DNA of 64,000 bases from Sindora glabra (Eukaryota > Streptophyta > Magnoliopsida > Fabales > Fabaceae): the NCBI GenBank assembly GCA_020226215.1, contig CM035232.1, forward strand, positions 81,597,044-81,661,043, in the 5' to 3' direction. The notes beneath the pieces are model-generated. The model ran no database searches and was not told the DNA's origin. It worked only from the letters and a program-made list of their open reading frames with translations. The position numbers were made by a program, and so were the translations under genes. Position 1 is the stretch's first letter; every line of letters starts with the position of its first letter. This document shows positions 14,430 to 25,863 of the stretch, piece after piece.

Positions 14430-14660
14430 ATGTAATAATAATAGAGTGTCGATAGCTATTCTTTTCTAACTCAAATGTAATAGTAAGGTATCAGTGAACT
14501 ATTTAGAAATCTTGTAATAGTCTCCGAAACTACTTATTAAATAGGCTAACTTCTCATTCGAGACTAAAGCTTTTAGAATACTTCAGAGCTTCCTTTGAAA
14601 GTTTAAGTTCTCTTGTAAGTCTTCAACTTCTTTAATAAAGACTTTTATTGTCTTGCATAC
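14430..14660 (+). promoter_or_regulatory. Putative pararetroviral promoter/leader segment
   Basis: Beyond the last viral frame lies a TATA-like box TATTAAATA at 14535-14543 and, about 95 bases downstream, AATAAA at 14634-14639, the arrangement expected when a caulimovirid RNA starts and ends in a short terminal repeat. An 8-base match to the initiator-Met-tRNA primer site, GGTATCAG, is at 14487-14494, but it lies upstream of the TATA box and may be chance. Activity is not implied. Confidence 0.4.
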
Positions 14661-16330
14661 AATTTTGCATTATCATAGCAATTTATTTGCAATCCTTACT
14701 TGTTTCTAAGCTTTTCTTTTTTAATTTCTAGGGTTCTTAGGGATTCCCTTCATATTAGCTCTAAGTATGAATGAAATTTTGAAAAATTGATAACATAACT
14801 AGTGAAGAATATAATAAATTCAAATTACCATCCTTGCTTCCCCATTTGTGTGTTTGCATGAGTAAAATAATTTATATTTGTGTTCGTATACTAATAAGTT
14901 AGTTGAAAGAGATATGCAAATTTTTTAGAGCCTATTTTATATAAGATTCTTTCGAGCTTCAAGTGGACTATTTTAGCTATTTTAACTAGTTGTTTAAAGA
15001 TAATTCACAATTACTTTCAATTTTTGAAATGCCTTATTTTTTCAAAATTGGAAAGTGTTAGTAATAAAACCCAAAAGTGTATTAAGCATTTTTAAAAAAA
15101 AAATTCAAGCAAACTTAAGTTTTTCCCATGATTATTATTAGAAAAGGATTAGGTTAGTTAAGGAAAAAAATTTTGTGGAAAAGAGGCTAAAATATAGGAA
15201 GTTCTCAAAACTATTGGTGGGCTTGTTTCTGATTTTTAGGAAATTTAGAAATCAAATATTACATGATTTTGGATCAAATCTTGAGTGAGATAGTTAGAAA
15301 ATCAAATTTGGAACAATTTAGAGTGAAAATGGAATGAAAAATCCTAAGAAAACATCTTAGGAAGGTTGGAGGTCATTACCAAGTTGATCCAACATAGCTT
15401 GAAAACTTGCAAGGTCAAGAAGATGATGGACAAAGTAAGGTGCATTAGATTCAAGCACCATTGTCCTAACATGGGATAACAACAATAATTATACCATCAT
15501 GCTCTACTCTCTGAGCATATAATTATGGGTATTTTTTTTATAATTTTTAAGAATTAAAATTAATTTTGTTAATTTTTTTGTCAATTTTATTTAAATATGT
15601 ATTTGAATTGAAAATTTTATTATGTAATTCCTATCATGTAAGCTAATGTATAGAATTTTTATAGCAATTTAAAAATTTGTTTGGATGATGTAATAAATTT
15701 GTACATTATTATACATTAATGTAAGAATTACAAAGTGCTCATATTTGGCCTTTGAATTTTTGGTAATTATGTACTCTTCTAACATGGGTTTAGTTGTATG
15801 AAATTTTATCCTAAAAAAAATTTAAGGGAAAGTTATTTTTTAAAATGTATTAAAGAGAGTTCTATCTTAGTAATATTAAGTACCCTTTCAATATTATTAA
15901 TATAGTTTGTTAGTGATAATATAAATGTAGAATTAAGTTTTATATTTTTAAAATTTTTAAACACTTTATCAATGTTAGGTTTTAGGAATATAATACATGA
16001 TTTTTTATTATGTTGTAATGTTTTAAATATCTTTCTGATATTGGGTTTTATAATATAATATTGTATGTAATTACATAGTTAATTTTACAAGGAAAATGTA
16101 AGCATAATTAAAGTAATTACATGCATTAACAAGTTAGTCATTTTCCTTAACTTCATTACCTATGTAGTTAGCTGATTTGAAATGCTAAATAGGGAAAATG
16201 ATGATGAATGCTTTGAGTTTTTGAAGCTCTATTCGGTGATTGTAATTATAGATATGAAAATCACCCAAAAAAAAAAGAATTCACTATTGATGCAAACTCT
16301 AATGCTAACAAAAAAAAAAAGAAACATAAA
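14661..16330. other. AT-rich spacer, nothing recognised
   Basis: No coding pattern. A weak inverted repeat (ataattata...gagcatataattat) sits at about 15488-15526. An A-rich stretch at 16268-16320 immediately precedes the solo LTR. Confidence 0.4.
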
Positions 16331-16335
16331 AAGTA

Positions 16336-17986
16336 TGTTGGTGTGTGTCCTAGAACCAATCATATAGATGATTGAAGTTATACACAATGTATTATATTTT
16401 ATTTTAGGTAATTTAATTATTATATTTTATTTTTTATAATTTTATTATTATTATGCGTAATTTATAACTTAATATAATAATTATCCTTGGAATAGCTTCA
16501 CTATTTCTAAAATGCCCCTAGTCAAATATTATTATGAAAAGGATAGTAATAATACATCGAGGCTAGCATATATAGTGACTGATGATTACGAATCATGAAT
16601 ATATGATATCAAGTCAATACATGAGTACATTGCTAGTGAACAATGTACTGGACTGACCCACTATGAGAATATTGCATGGATGAACGTGTCATAAGTTATT
16701 CTTATATGATCACAAATGCACATGAACCTTTGACCTGAAGTCACTACGGTTCCCTACATGAGGAATTACTCACTTTAATATTGTCCTATGTCACCTTTAA
16801 TTAGGATGACAAGTAGGGCATTGATTGGGTGTGTCATAAATCATGCAGAGGGAAGTAAGTGATGTAGATGGGATTTTGTTACTCTTGTATAAAAGAGAAA
16901 TATCCTTGGGCCCCTTGATTGAGTGAGACTTAGAAATGCATGGCCATGCTCAATTGAATTAATATGTGATATTAATTATTTATTTTAAGTCTACTCAGTA
17001 TCAAGAAATATAAATTGAACATTGACGAGGATGACACATTCCATGCCTCTAGTTCAATTTGGATATTATTACAAAAGGGTTATGATGTAAAACGTTGATC
17101 ATGTATTAGGTGGATGTCGAATCACAGACATTCTTACTACTTGAGTGGCAGTAATGTATTGCTAGATACTGCTTACTGTCTATGGCTCAATAAATAAGTT
17201 ATTATCAACGTAGTAAGAACCTACAGGGTCACACAAAAGGAGTAGGAATAAGACAATAATTAATTGGACTTTAATTATATTAATATCCAATTAATTGGAC
17301 TTATTTTCGTGCATATATATTATTAAGAATAATAAATTCACGTTTTATATATATATATATTATGAGATATTAAAGTAATATCAAATAATTATCTTATCAG
17401 ATATTAGATAAATATATTATGAGATAATATTATTTTGATATTTGATAACTATATGCAATTATCTAATATTAAGATATTTATATTATGAGATAATATCATT
17501 ATCTAATAATAGATAATTAATAGATAAGTCCTATCTCTCCCCATTATTTCTAGGATAAGGATAAGATGAGTTGTTAAGTGTGATTAGGATTTTGGAAGCA
17601 TTATCCTAGTTGGACTAGGATTATGGCTTGCCTAAGCTCTATAAAAAGGGATTAGAGGGCAGCACTTTAAAAATTACGTTCAAAGCTTCCATATAAACCC
17701 TAAATCACTCAAAAAACACCCAATCCTAATTCTTAGAGAGAAAAACGCATCCTAGCAGATTCGTGGAGGGTGAGAGGTCGTTGTTCACTCCGTGTGGATA
17801 CCGTAGAGACGCTATACCTTCTGGCTGGCGTTTGATTCATCTGCTCTAAAGTTTTGATCAGTAGAAACACGAGTGCCCAATAGGTAAAACCCTAATCATT
17901 GACTTATGCTTTTTGCATGGATCCTAGGTAGAATTCGGATCAAAATTTTGAAATTCCGTTGCATGTGATAATCCAAATTTATAACA
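16336..17986 (+). mobile_element. Solo LTR, family A (1651 bp), with 5-bp TSD
   Basis: Starts TGTTGGTGTGTGTCC and ends ATTTATAACA, aligning at both ends with the reverse complement of the LTR at 42357-43897. Direct flanks are identical: AAGTA at 16331-16335 and AAGTA at 17987-17991. This defines a complete retroviral-type insertion reduced to one LTR by LTR-LTR recombination. No primer-binding site follows. A TATA box (CTATAAAAAGGG, about 17639) lies about 350 bases from the 3' end, as expected for an LTR promoter. The family is likely Ty1/copia from its LTR style, but no internal region proves it. Confidence 0.85.
17638..17650 (+). promoter_or_regulatory. LTR core promoter (TATA box)
   Basis: CTATAAAAAGGG inside the solo LTR, the best TATA match in this LTR and at a sensible distance from the LTR 3' end. 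It is predicted from sequence only; the solo LTR could still start transcription toward 18 kb. Confidence 0.4.
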
Positions 17987-18013
17987 AAGTAGACACACTT
18001 AAACTAAGTTTGT

Positions 18014-18640
18014 TTAATGATCATGAAATATACAATGGACAAGATTATCAAACATATCATCCCAAAGTCTGGGAATGCTACAACATCTTTTGATTTTGTT
18101 GTTAAAAAATTCGTGAAATTGGATAAAGTAAAGAAAGGCCACTTTCTTTGGCTCCTTCAGAAAATGGCTTATAATAGAGTTAGTGAAGTGTAGGAGCAAC
18201 AAGTTAAAAAGTGTAAATGTTGATTTGGGAGATAACTTTCTAATTTGGTGTGCATTACAATCATTATCTCCGTAATTTGATATTCTAATGACCTTATATG
18301 ACACCAAAAGATATGAATGGATCATTAATGAATTGATATCCTTTATTAGTCAAGCAGAGGAAGATACAAGAAAGGGAAAGGTTTAGATAGTCAATCCTTT
18401 TTCTTATGGTTCAACTTCTAAACACAAAATAAGAGGGTATTTCTAAAATAACCATGGAAAGTCCATATATGATTAGAAAAAGGATCAAATGAAGGATAAC
18501 CAAAAATCATAGTTAACAAAAACTTAGATTCCACAAGAAATATAAACATAAGAAGGTGAATTACTTTAAATATAAGAAACAGATAAATAAAAAGAAGAAA
18601 GGTGCTAAGAAATACTATTACAAAATTACAATTCTATATT
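18014..18640 (+). pseudogene. Decayed Ty1/copia gag fragment
   Basis: Plus-strand frames show FDFVVKKFVKLDKVKK at about 18091-18139, like the N-terminal part of copia Gag, and LYDTKRYEWIINELISF at about 18293-18343, like the end of the UBN2-type gag core. A Lys-rich tail at 18540-18620 sits where the zinc knuckle would be but lacks its cysteines. Frames change several times. Because the neighbouring LTR has its own target duplication, this fragment belongs to a different, older insertion. Confidence 0.5.
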
Positions 18641-18679
18641 AGTGGGTAGATGATGGTAAAAGGCGAAACTGAAATCTAT

Positions 18680-19360
18680 ATTGATGCAGTGACATTTTTT
18701 AAACTATTAGAACTAATAAAACAACAATTATAAATACAATTAACTTTTATTTTGATGCGGCAATATTTTTGAAATTCTTGGGAAACTTAAGATTAGGTAT
18801 TTTATTTAATCGACGTCATAATGTATGACATTTAAAGGATAATAGAAAAACAAAGAAACTTACATTTTTATGATTATTTAGATGTGATGTCGAAGCCAAA
18901 TTAATTGACATTTTTATAATTAACTTATGTCTATTTAGATACAATGATATTTTTATAATTATTAATAAATTTAAGATGACAATTTTTTACTTAACCAATA
19001 TCATAATGTGTGGCATTTAAAAATTATTGAAAAAATAAGAAAACTTAAAATATTAGTTTTAGAATTAATTAACATTTATTTGAATGCAATAGCATTTTTT
19101 AAATTATAAGAAAAATTAAAATGTCAATTTTTTTCTTAATTGACATTATAATGTATAAAATTTAAAGGTTGGTAGGAAAATGAGGAAACTTAAGATTTTA
19201 ATTTTAAAATTAACTAATATTTATTTGGATATGGTGACATTTTTTAAAATTATTAGGAAACATAACACATCTATTTTTTTATGTAAATGACAAATGTATA
19301 GCATTTTGGGAAAATAAGAAAACTTAAGATGTTAGTTTTACAAATAATTAACATCTAAAG
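18680..19360. repeat. Degenerate ~148-bp tandem repeat, about 4-5 units
   Basis: Blocks gacattttttaaattattag, aacttaagat and attgacattataatgtat recur in the same order at roughly 148-base spacing (for example tgacattttttaaa at 18689 and 19238, with decayed copies near 18765, 18948 and 19090). Units differ by many substitutions. The short self-complementary motif gacat...atgtc resembles subterminal repeats of CACTA-type transposons, but no terminal repeat was found. Confidence 0.5.
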
Positions 19361-19589
19361 GTGTTGAAGTTTGGCAAGAACCCTAGAAATAATAATATTT
19401 TTGCACTATAAATAAAGTACATCTTATTCTTTTCCACATTGTTACTCTCAATCTCCCTCTTACTTGCTCTCCAGATCAATTTCTCTTTGTCTAGCTCTCT
19501 GTGCAGAACTCTAAATGTTCTTTCATTTTCCACCACATGTCTTTGAGTTACTAAAACACCTTGAACTAATACTGAGCATGAAGTAAATC

Positions 19590-19915
19590 TGTAATATCTC
19601 AGGTTCAGACTTAAAAATGTATAAATTTTAAGAATTCTGGATAAATTATTTATTTAGATAATATTAATTTTAAAATTATTTTTTCAATTAAGAATTTTAG
19701 AATATTAAAATAATGTTGATAATAATGTTTAAAATATATTTATTTTATGATAATTATTGATTCAAGATCTAGCTTAAAATGATTATTATAAGAAATTTCT
19801 TATGACATAAGAAATTATGTTAGTAACTTTGATGTAAAAATTTATGAAATAATTTGTGTGCATTTGATACATTATTTTAGAGAATTGTAAAAGTTTAAAG
19901 TAATTATTTTAGTTT

Positions 19916-19996
<81 letters not shown>

Positions 19997-22239
19997 TTGA
20001 AAGAAAGAGTTGGAAAATAATTAAGTTAGAATTTGTAATAAAATCAGTTTTTATGAAAATGAGTTTTAAGATAAGTTGAAGGCTGAGATTTGATCAAACA
20101 AAATAGAAGGTTAAGATTATGTGAAGCAATGAGCTTAAAGTGGGGTTAGGAGTATTGTAACAAACCCCCTAGCTCAGCTTTTCAAAAAAAAAAAATGAAG
20201 GAGAGTCTGGTCTCTCTCACCGCCTCTTTCCTTTGTCTTTTACGAACAGGCCCTTACTTTTTTTTATATTGTCTTCTCTCGGGTACAGCACAACATACGG
20301 CTCGGCTCCATTTTTATTTTTGGCTGACTCTCTTCTTTTTCTATTTCGATCTCACTCTCTCCCTGCGGTTAGCTTATGTTTGCCGCTATTGTTTCTGTAG
20401 CTCCTCCTTTCTCTGTTCAGCCAAAAGGCCATGGTCCTAAGGCGTCTCTGGTGTGGGTTCTCTCTCTAAAAATTTAGACGGTTGGTGCTGTGTGGCAACC
20501 TGTGAACCGCAAACTGTGGTAGCAAAAGCTCCTTTCCGGTAGCCTTCTCCTCCTCCCCTATTATTGTGCCATGTCTGGTCAGCTGGAGAACTGCCACATC
20601 GCATACTGCTATGTCACCCACGAACTGCTGTCCAGTGGTTGTAAGGTGCACCAAGGGGAAGCCGGGAGCTGCGAGTACCCTTGAACCGAAATGAACAGGA
20701 CGAAGATTCTGTTGGTGGGTGGCATGATTACAATGAAATGGGTTCTAATTCTGATTTTGAGGATTTTGGCTTTGTGAATATCACAAGGGAGGAAAATGTG
20801 AAAAAATGACTATGAGACTTCGAAACTTTCAAAAGTGGGTCAACACTACTAGTGTGAATTGTATTGTTACCGTTGATTGAATTTCTCTCGTGGTCAAACA
20901 TGATTAATAGGAAATGGTTATTCATAATATAAGTATAATTATTTGTTAGTGTGAATATAATTGCTTATGCTTGGAAAGCTTGATGATAGTAGTTATTATT
21001 ATTGATGGAATTTGAATAAAGGTTAATGGATTAGAATGCACAGTAAAAATATAGTTATGTCAATGTTAGTTCTGATTATGATAGGATTACACTAGATCAT
21101 AATATAATTGTATTATATGCTTTGGTTGTCCATGTTGTCGAAAAGTTTATGAGAGCTTGTATTAGATCTGGTGAATTGACTATATTAAGAATTGAGTCTT
21201 TTGAGGCATTAGGAAAATCTTGAGAACTGTGCTGGAGTAATGACACTGGATATTGTGGTTTATGATGAATAAATAGTGTCAAAAGTCGAATGAAAAATTT
21301 TCAATTAACAGTTATGAAGAATATAAGATTGATTTGAGAGGCAAAAGTGGTTAAGAAAAGTATATATTAAATCTTGAAATAAAAAGGATAGCTACATATA
21401 TGATTATTATAACTAAATGTATGATTAAATATGATACTAGAACTTTGCTTGTTATTGAATGGCATTGATTAACATGAATGTAAAAGTAGGATAAGATTAT
21501 GATGATTTGTTTGTATTTAAACCTTAAAGGCTATTTGTGATTGTGTTGTTGTTAACCCAAAATGGGTAAAGCGTGTTCTAATGACAATGTTATGTGTCAT
21601 CAGATAATCGTACATTTCATAGGTCTTGTGCAGGAGAACTCTCATTCCAAGATTTGGTTTCATAGGTTTCAGAATGCCAGGAAATGAGTTTATTAATAAT
21701 TTTAATTAATCACATGCTTAGCCTACAACTACCATATGTAAAATTAAACTCCAACAAAATAGTGGTAGATATATGCTGATTGAGTTCTTGTAACTCACTT
21801 CATTATATCTTCAATGTTTTTAGGTTAAGGTGAGTATATTTAAACTTTTTGTATCCATAAAGATTCAAGATTGCCTTACTAAAGAGTTTTGACAGTTGGA
21901 CTAGATTTAGAAGTAAAGATAGAGTTTTTATTGATTCAACATTTGATGTGTTGAATCGTTTATGTATGTATAAATTTGAATTTATATGGTACTATGTATA
22001 TTTGATACTGTTGTATCTAGACTTATATAGAGGTTTTAATATTATAGGGTGTGTGATTCTCAGGAAGTGTCTAAAAAAAAGGGAAACTTTATCCGTTTTT
22101 TCATAAAAATTTTAAAATGAAAATTTAAGTTCTCCTAAAATTTGGAAACTTCCATTAAGTAAAAAGAGTGAAAATTGTTAAAGCTTGTGAAAACTGATAA
22201 CGGGATCCACATCGGTTATGATTAGAATAGGTCATGACA
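19590..22239 (+). mobile_element. Probable solo LTR of Tekay/Del-like Ty3 element (2650 bp)
   Basis: Begins TGTAATATCTCAGG and ends GGTCATGACA, the usual termini of long plant chromovirus LTRs. The flanks are AAATC (19585-19589) and AAATT (22240-22244), a 5-bp duplication with one transition. Near the 3' third it has tgattgagttcttgtaactcac (about 21776), the R-region landmark of such LTRs. A GC-richer island (20190-20720) inside gives short open frames on both strands that have no family likeness. No internal retroelement sequence flanks it, so it is a solo LTR. Family placement is by structure, not by search. Confidence 0.55.
19919..19989. repeat. (AT)n microsatellite, ~35 units
   Basis: Uninterrupted alternating AT for about 70 bases, inside the long LTR. 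Likely length-polymorphic and prone to assembly error. Confidence 0.95.
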
Positions 22240-23534
22240 AAATTCCTTATTCTAAAGCACTAGTTCAAAACATAAAAGGATGCTTTTTTTTTATTCTATT
22301 TCTCTTAAATCTTCATCCCTTCTATTTTTGTGAATTTTTGCAGAAGTTCTTTCAAGATATTTTTATTTGTGCTTCCCTTATATAAATTCTAAGGTTGTGT
22401 TTGAGTATTAGATGCTTATTATGTGTTTGATAAAAGATTGTAATTAAAACCAAAATAATTGAACAATAATAAAAGATAGAGAAAAATCCCATGAAAATAG
22501 CCATTTTTCATGATTATAGAAAGGGAAGAAACCCTTAGAATTTGCATAACTAGATAAATCTCAAAAAGTTACATAAAATTAATAAAAAATTTGCCCTGAA
22601 TGGATAACCAAGCATGAAGTTGTGACTTTTCAAAGTTTTAAGCTTAAAATACTTGTAGAATGCTAAATTTATTTAATTTTAATTATAAATATTCTAGCAG
22701 CAAAGCTAAAAACCGATTTAAAAAAAATATTAAGCAAATATTTCGTATCAGTGACTTATTAGAAATTGACATTTTTAACTTTGCATTAATTACTGGATAA
22801 CTTTCCTATAAGAAATGATGATGGTTTTTTTTATAATAGGAATTGATGTTATTTTCTTTTCTCATCACAATTTTGCAATTGACTTCATAAATAATTTATA
22901 ATGATTCTTGATAAAATGTGAATCATATTCTATCATGAAATCCTCCAAGCACATAACATCAATTAACTTTTTCTATAATAGTGAAACTTGAAGAAATTAC
23001 GTGATGGAGAATCATTAAAGCACATTAGAATTAGAAATAATCATTTCGTATTTATGATTTATTTTATGCCAGAAAAAATTGTATATTTCATTAAGAGAAT
23101 TTATTTTTGGTTATTATGTTTTAACTTAATGAATATTTTATCATTTTGGTAAATAAAATTGATTTTGATTTATTATAAATATATAATTGTTTTAAGTACA
23201 TTATTTAATGGATTATGTTACTTTTTTAATCAAGTTTTGCTAAATCCATTAGTTTAAAAGGGAAATTTAACTCTAAAACCATCTCTAGGTCCTTAATTAA
23301 CAATCAATTTAAATGATGAATTAGATAGTAAGAGTGGTAAGATGCCATAGAAAGTAAGAGTTAGAAAAGAAGGTATAGTGATCCTAGTACCTCTAAAACT
23401 TGTTGAATCATCTTTTATCGTCCTATGGTCCAATCTAGTGAAACTAGTAGTAGAAGAAATAGAGCCAAAGGAATTAATGAATGAAACTCCATTAAAAAAG
23501 TCCTATAAAGTTAAATAAATTCTTCAAAATTAGA
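22240..23534. other. AT-rich spacer with decayed repeat DNA
   Basis: No gene. ttttctataatagtg at about 22969-22983 looks like the reverse complement of a CACTA-type terminus, and attgatgttat occurs in both orientations between 22840 and 22970, suggesting a small decayed terminal-repeat element, but no matching left end was found. From about 23250 the sequence may be the hinge region before the copia RT that follows. Confidence 0.35.
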
Positions 23535-25530
23535 TATTACAATAAAGAATGAATTAGCCTCTGGGACAAGATCAAACATGGGATCAAATTGAATTACTCA
23601 TGCAGAGTAAGCAATCAAAAACAAATGAAACTTTGAGTTTAAAAAAAGATGCTTAAACAAAATTAAGAGATCAAGATCAAGTTAGTAGTTAAAAGAGCTA
23701 CACTTAGAAAGAAGGTATAGGATTGTAAAGAAACTTTCTCAATAGTTCAGCTAAGAACTCACTCCAAATTATTCTGACATAGGTAGCTCACTTTATTAGG
23801 AGTTACATCTATTAAAGGTTAAAACATCCTTCTCGAATGGTGACTTGTTATAAATAGTATCCATAGAGTAGAGGTATATATAGGTTGAGTGACTTGCCTA
23901 GCCTAATAGGATTAGCCTAGGCTTAGCAAGCTCTATTTTTCGATTCAATAGACTCGTTGGATTTTTTTTAATGACTTGATTAATATTAGACCAAGATAAA
24001 AAGAAAAAGGCCAAGTTGGCCTAACCTAATTATATTAATTTATTTTTCATAATATAATTATATATTAGAAAAATAATTATATCTTAATATTTTTAATATA
24101 AAAATATTAATTTGATATAATTAAATATTTTACATATTCATATATCATATTATTTCTTTAAATATAAATTTTTTATTTTAAAAAATTATTTTTACTTAAA
24201 AATAAAAAATAATTTTATTGGGCTTATTGGGTTGGGTTATTAGGCCTTGCATTAAAAAAATCAAATCGAGCTAAATCAGCTTTTTTTTTAAAAGTAAACA
24301 AGTCGAGCAAGGCTTGAGCCATGAATTTTATGTAATTCGACCCAATAAGCTCAATTTGAAATCCAACTGACCTGCCCTATGCATACTTAAAACTAGAACA
24401 ACTAGAATGCTTTCAAAAGAAGGAGAAAGAACACTTTACACATAAAGTAAAGAAGTCATATATATGGCTTGAAGTAAGCATCTAGACAATTGTATCTTAA
24501 TTTTGATAGGGTTATAACCTCTCTTGGATTCAATGAGAGTAATGTAAGCTAGTGTATGATGATGAATATGGGCAATCTTATAATCCTAGTTTTGCACGTC
24601 AATGGTATTTTCTTTATCAATAATAATGAGTACATATTGACTGGGATAAGGTAATTAAAAAAGAAAGACATAGGGAATGTCACTCTTATTTTAAACATTA
24701 AGATTCATTGTCATAGGTCCTAAGAGTACTTCACTTGTCTCAATGATCATACATTATGAAATTATAAAAAATGCTTAAAATGACAATGTGCTCTTATATT
24801 TGTTTATTAACTCAAAAAGGTAAGATAACCTAGAGTTCCAATGTTTTCAAAGTAATAAAGAAATAGAAAATTAAAAATGTCCTATATACATTACTTGTAG
24901 GTAGCCTAATGTGTGCTTGGGTGCATATATGCCTTGATATTGTTTATGTTATAGGTGTACTATTGAAATACTTAAGTGACTTTGATCAAAGATGCCAAAC
25001 TATTGCTAAAGAATAATAAGGTACCTAGGACGTACGAAAAGTTATATGCTAACCTATAAGAGATTAAGATATCTCACAATTACAAGCTACTTAAAGTTGA
25101 ATTTCATTAGTTATCTAAATGAGCATATACCTATGTCTAGACACATGTTATGATTGTCAAATGAGTTGTATCATGGAAATTTGTTAAGCAATCATTTACA
25201 GCAACCTTTATTATAGAGGTAGGGTATATCATATGATATGAATATGTTTATGAAGTTGTTTAGTTAAAAGAATTTATTCTTAACCATTTATTATGACAAT
25301 ACTATTGTTATGGTCTTTTCATTAAGTAATAAAGCTTTTACATGTACAAAGTATATCGATGCAAAGTACCAATTCATGAGAGAAAAGATATGAGACCATG
25401 TTTGTATTATGTATGTTTCCACAAATTATATAAACATGGATTTAGTAACCAAAAGCTTAGTAGTTGGAATAGATCATGATCATGTGAATAATATGGATCT
25501 ATCTAAACCTATTGATGTTTTAAGTTATAA
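23535..25530 (+). pseudogene. Decayed Ty1/copia reverse transcriptase-RNase H
   Basis: Read in shifting plus frames, this follows copia pol in order: TWDQIELLMQSKQSK (about 23576), KEGIG and SAKNSLQIIL (about 23713-23780), VKTSFSNGDL (about 23817), then a MITE-like insertion, then YGLK-ASRQ (about 24461), the RT box LVLHVNGIFF (about 24588, with the two catalytic Asp of YVDD changed to N and G), GSLMCAWVHICLDIVYVIG (about 24900), and the RNase H end SNKAFTCTKYIDAKYQFM with DLVTKSL (about 25323-25460). Stops are frequent and the catalytic residues are lost. The 5' half (gag, protease, integrase) is not recognisable upstream. Confidence 0.75.
23868..24391. mobile_element. MITE-like insertion inside copia RT
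   Basis: The insert separates two parts of the copia RT that should be contiguous, which bounds it to about 23865-24400. Its ends are imperfect inverted repeats (agaggtatatataggttgag against the complement of the gcatagggcaggtcag side). Inside are complementary gcctaataggattagcctagg-like and gggcttattgggttggg blocks around an AT-rich centre, typical of plant hAT-type MITEs with gggtgtacatgggc termini. No clear 8-bp duplication remains. Confidence 0.5.
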
Positions 25531-25863
25531 GAAGTTTTGATGATATGATTATTTGAGCTTATTTATCTTAAGATATGTTTAAATGAAATATTCATAATGT
25601 TGCAATACATTTTGTGCACATTTTGGATTATAACATATTGTTAGAGACATTTAGACCTATTTTATTATTGTACTAAGAATATTAATGTCTTGAGATAAAT
25701 AACTAGCTTAAATAATCATATCATCAAAAGTTCTTATAACTCATAACATCAATCGGTTTAAATAAAATATTCATAATGTTGTCATATATTTTATGCACAT
25801 TTTGGATTATAACATGTTATTGGAGACATTTAGACCCTGTCTTATTACTGTAGTAAGAATATT
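25514..25863. repeat. Interleaved inverted and direct repeats (L-S-L'-S)
   Basis: A 60-base arm at 25514-25573 (gatgttttaagttataagaa...) reappears inverted at 25688-25750. The 106-base segment after the first arm (25578-25683) reappears in direct orientation at 25757-25863. Both pairs are about 85-95% alike by eye. The block lies between the copia RNase H end and its polypurine tract, and probably arose by a template-switch or foldback event in this element. Confidence 0.8.

Larger units (their letters stand above)
10615..14660 (+). mobile_element. Endogenous caulimovirid (pararetrovirus) fossil, 5'-truncated
   Basis: Reading plus-strand frames in order gives a viral-type aspartic protease, reverse transcriptase and RNase H, then a separate downstream frame, then a non-coding segment with a TATA-like box and a poly(A)-type signal. 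This order and the protein style fit Caulimoviridae of the florendovirus/petuvirus kind and not a Ty3 retrotransposon; no LTR or integrase is seen. Movement-protein and coat-protein regions expected upstream are absent or not recognisable, so the copy is 5'-truncated at about 10615. It carries many stops and frameshifts and cannot encode a working polyprotein. Genus placement is inferred. Confidence 0.75.

Noticed and set aside
18014..18325. 103-codon open frame on the minus strand
   Set aside because: It is antisense to a plus-strand copia gag remnant with clear family motifs; the minus translation has no likeness to any family.
16336..18640. LTR plus adjacent gag as one 5' end of a copia element
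   Set aside because: The LTR has its own exact AAGTA duplication at both ends and no primer-binding site follows it, so the gag remnant is a separate insertion.
20195..20654. Open frames on both strands in the GC-rich island
   Set aside because: Low-complexity, Phe/Leu/Ser-rich translations without motifs or splice context; they lie inside a probable LTR.
22258..22983. Possible CACTA transposon (cactagttc at left, ttctataatagtg at right)
   Set aside because: Only the CACTA pentamer matches; the next bases of the two ends disagree and no 3-bp duplication is present.
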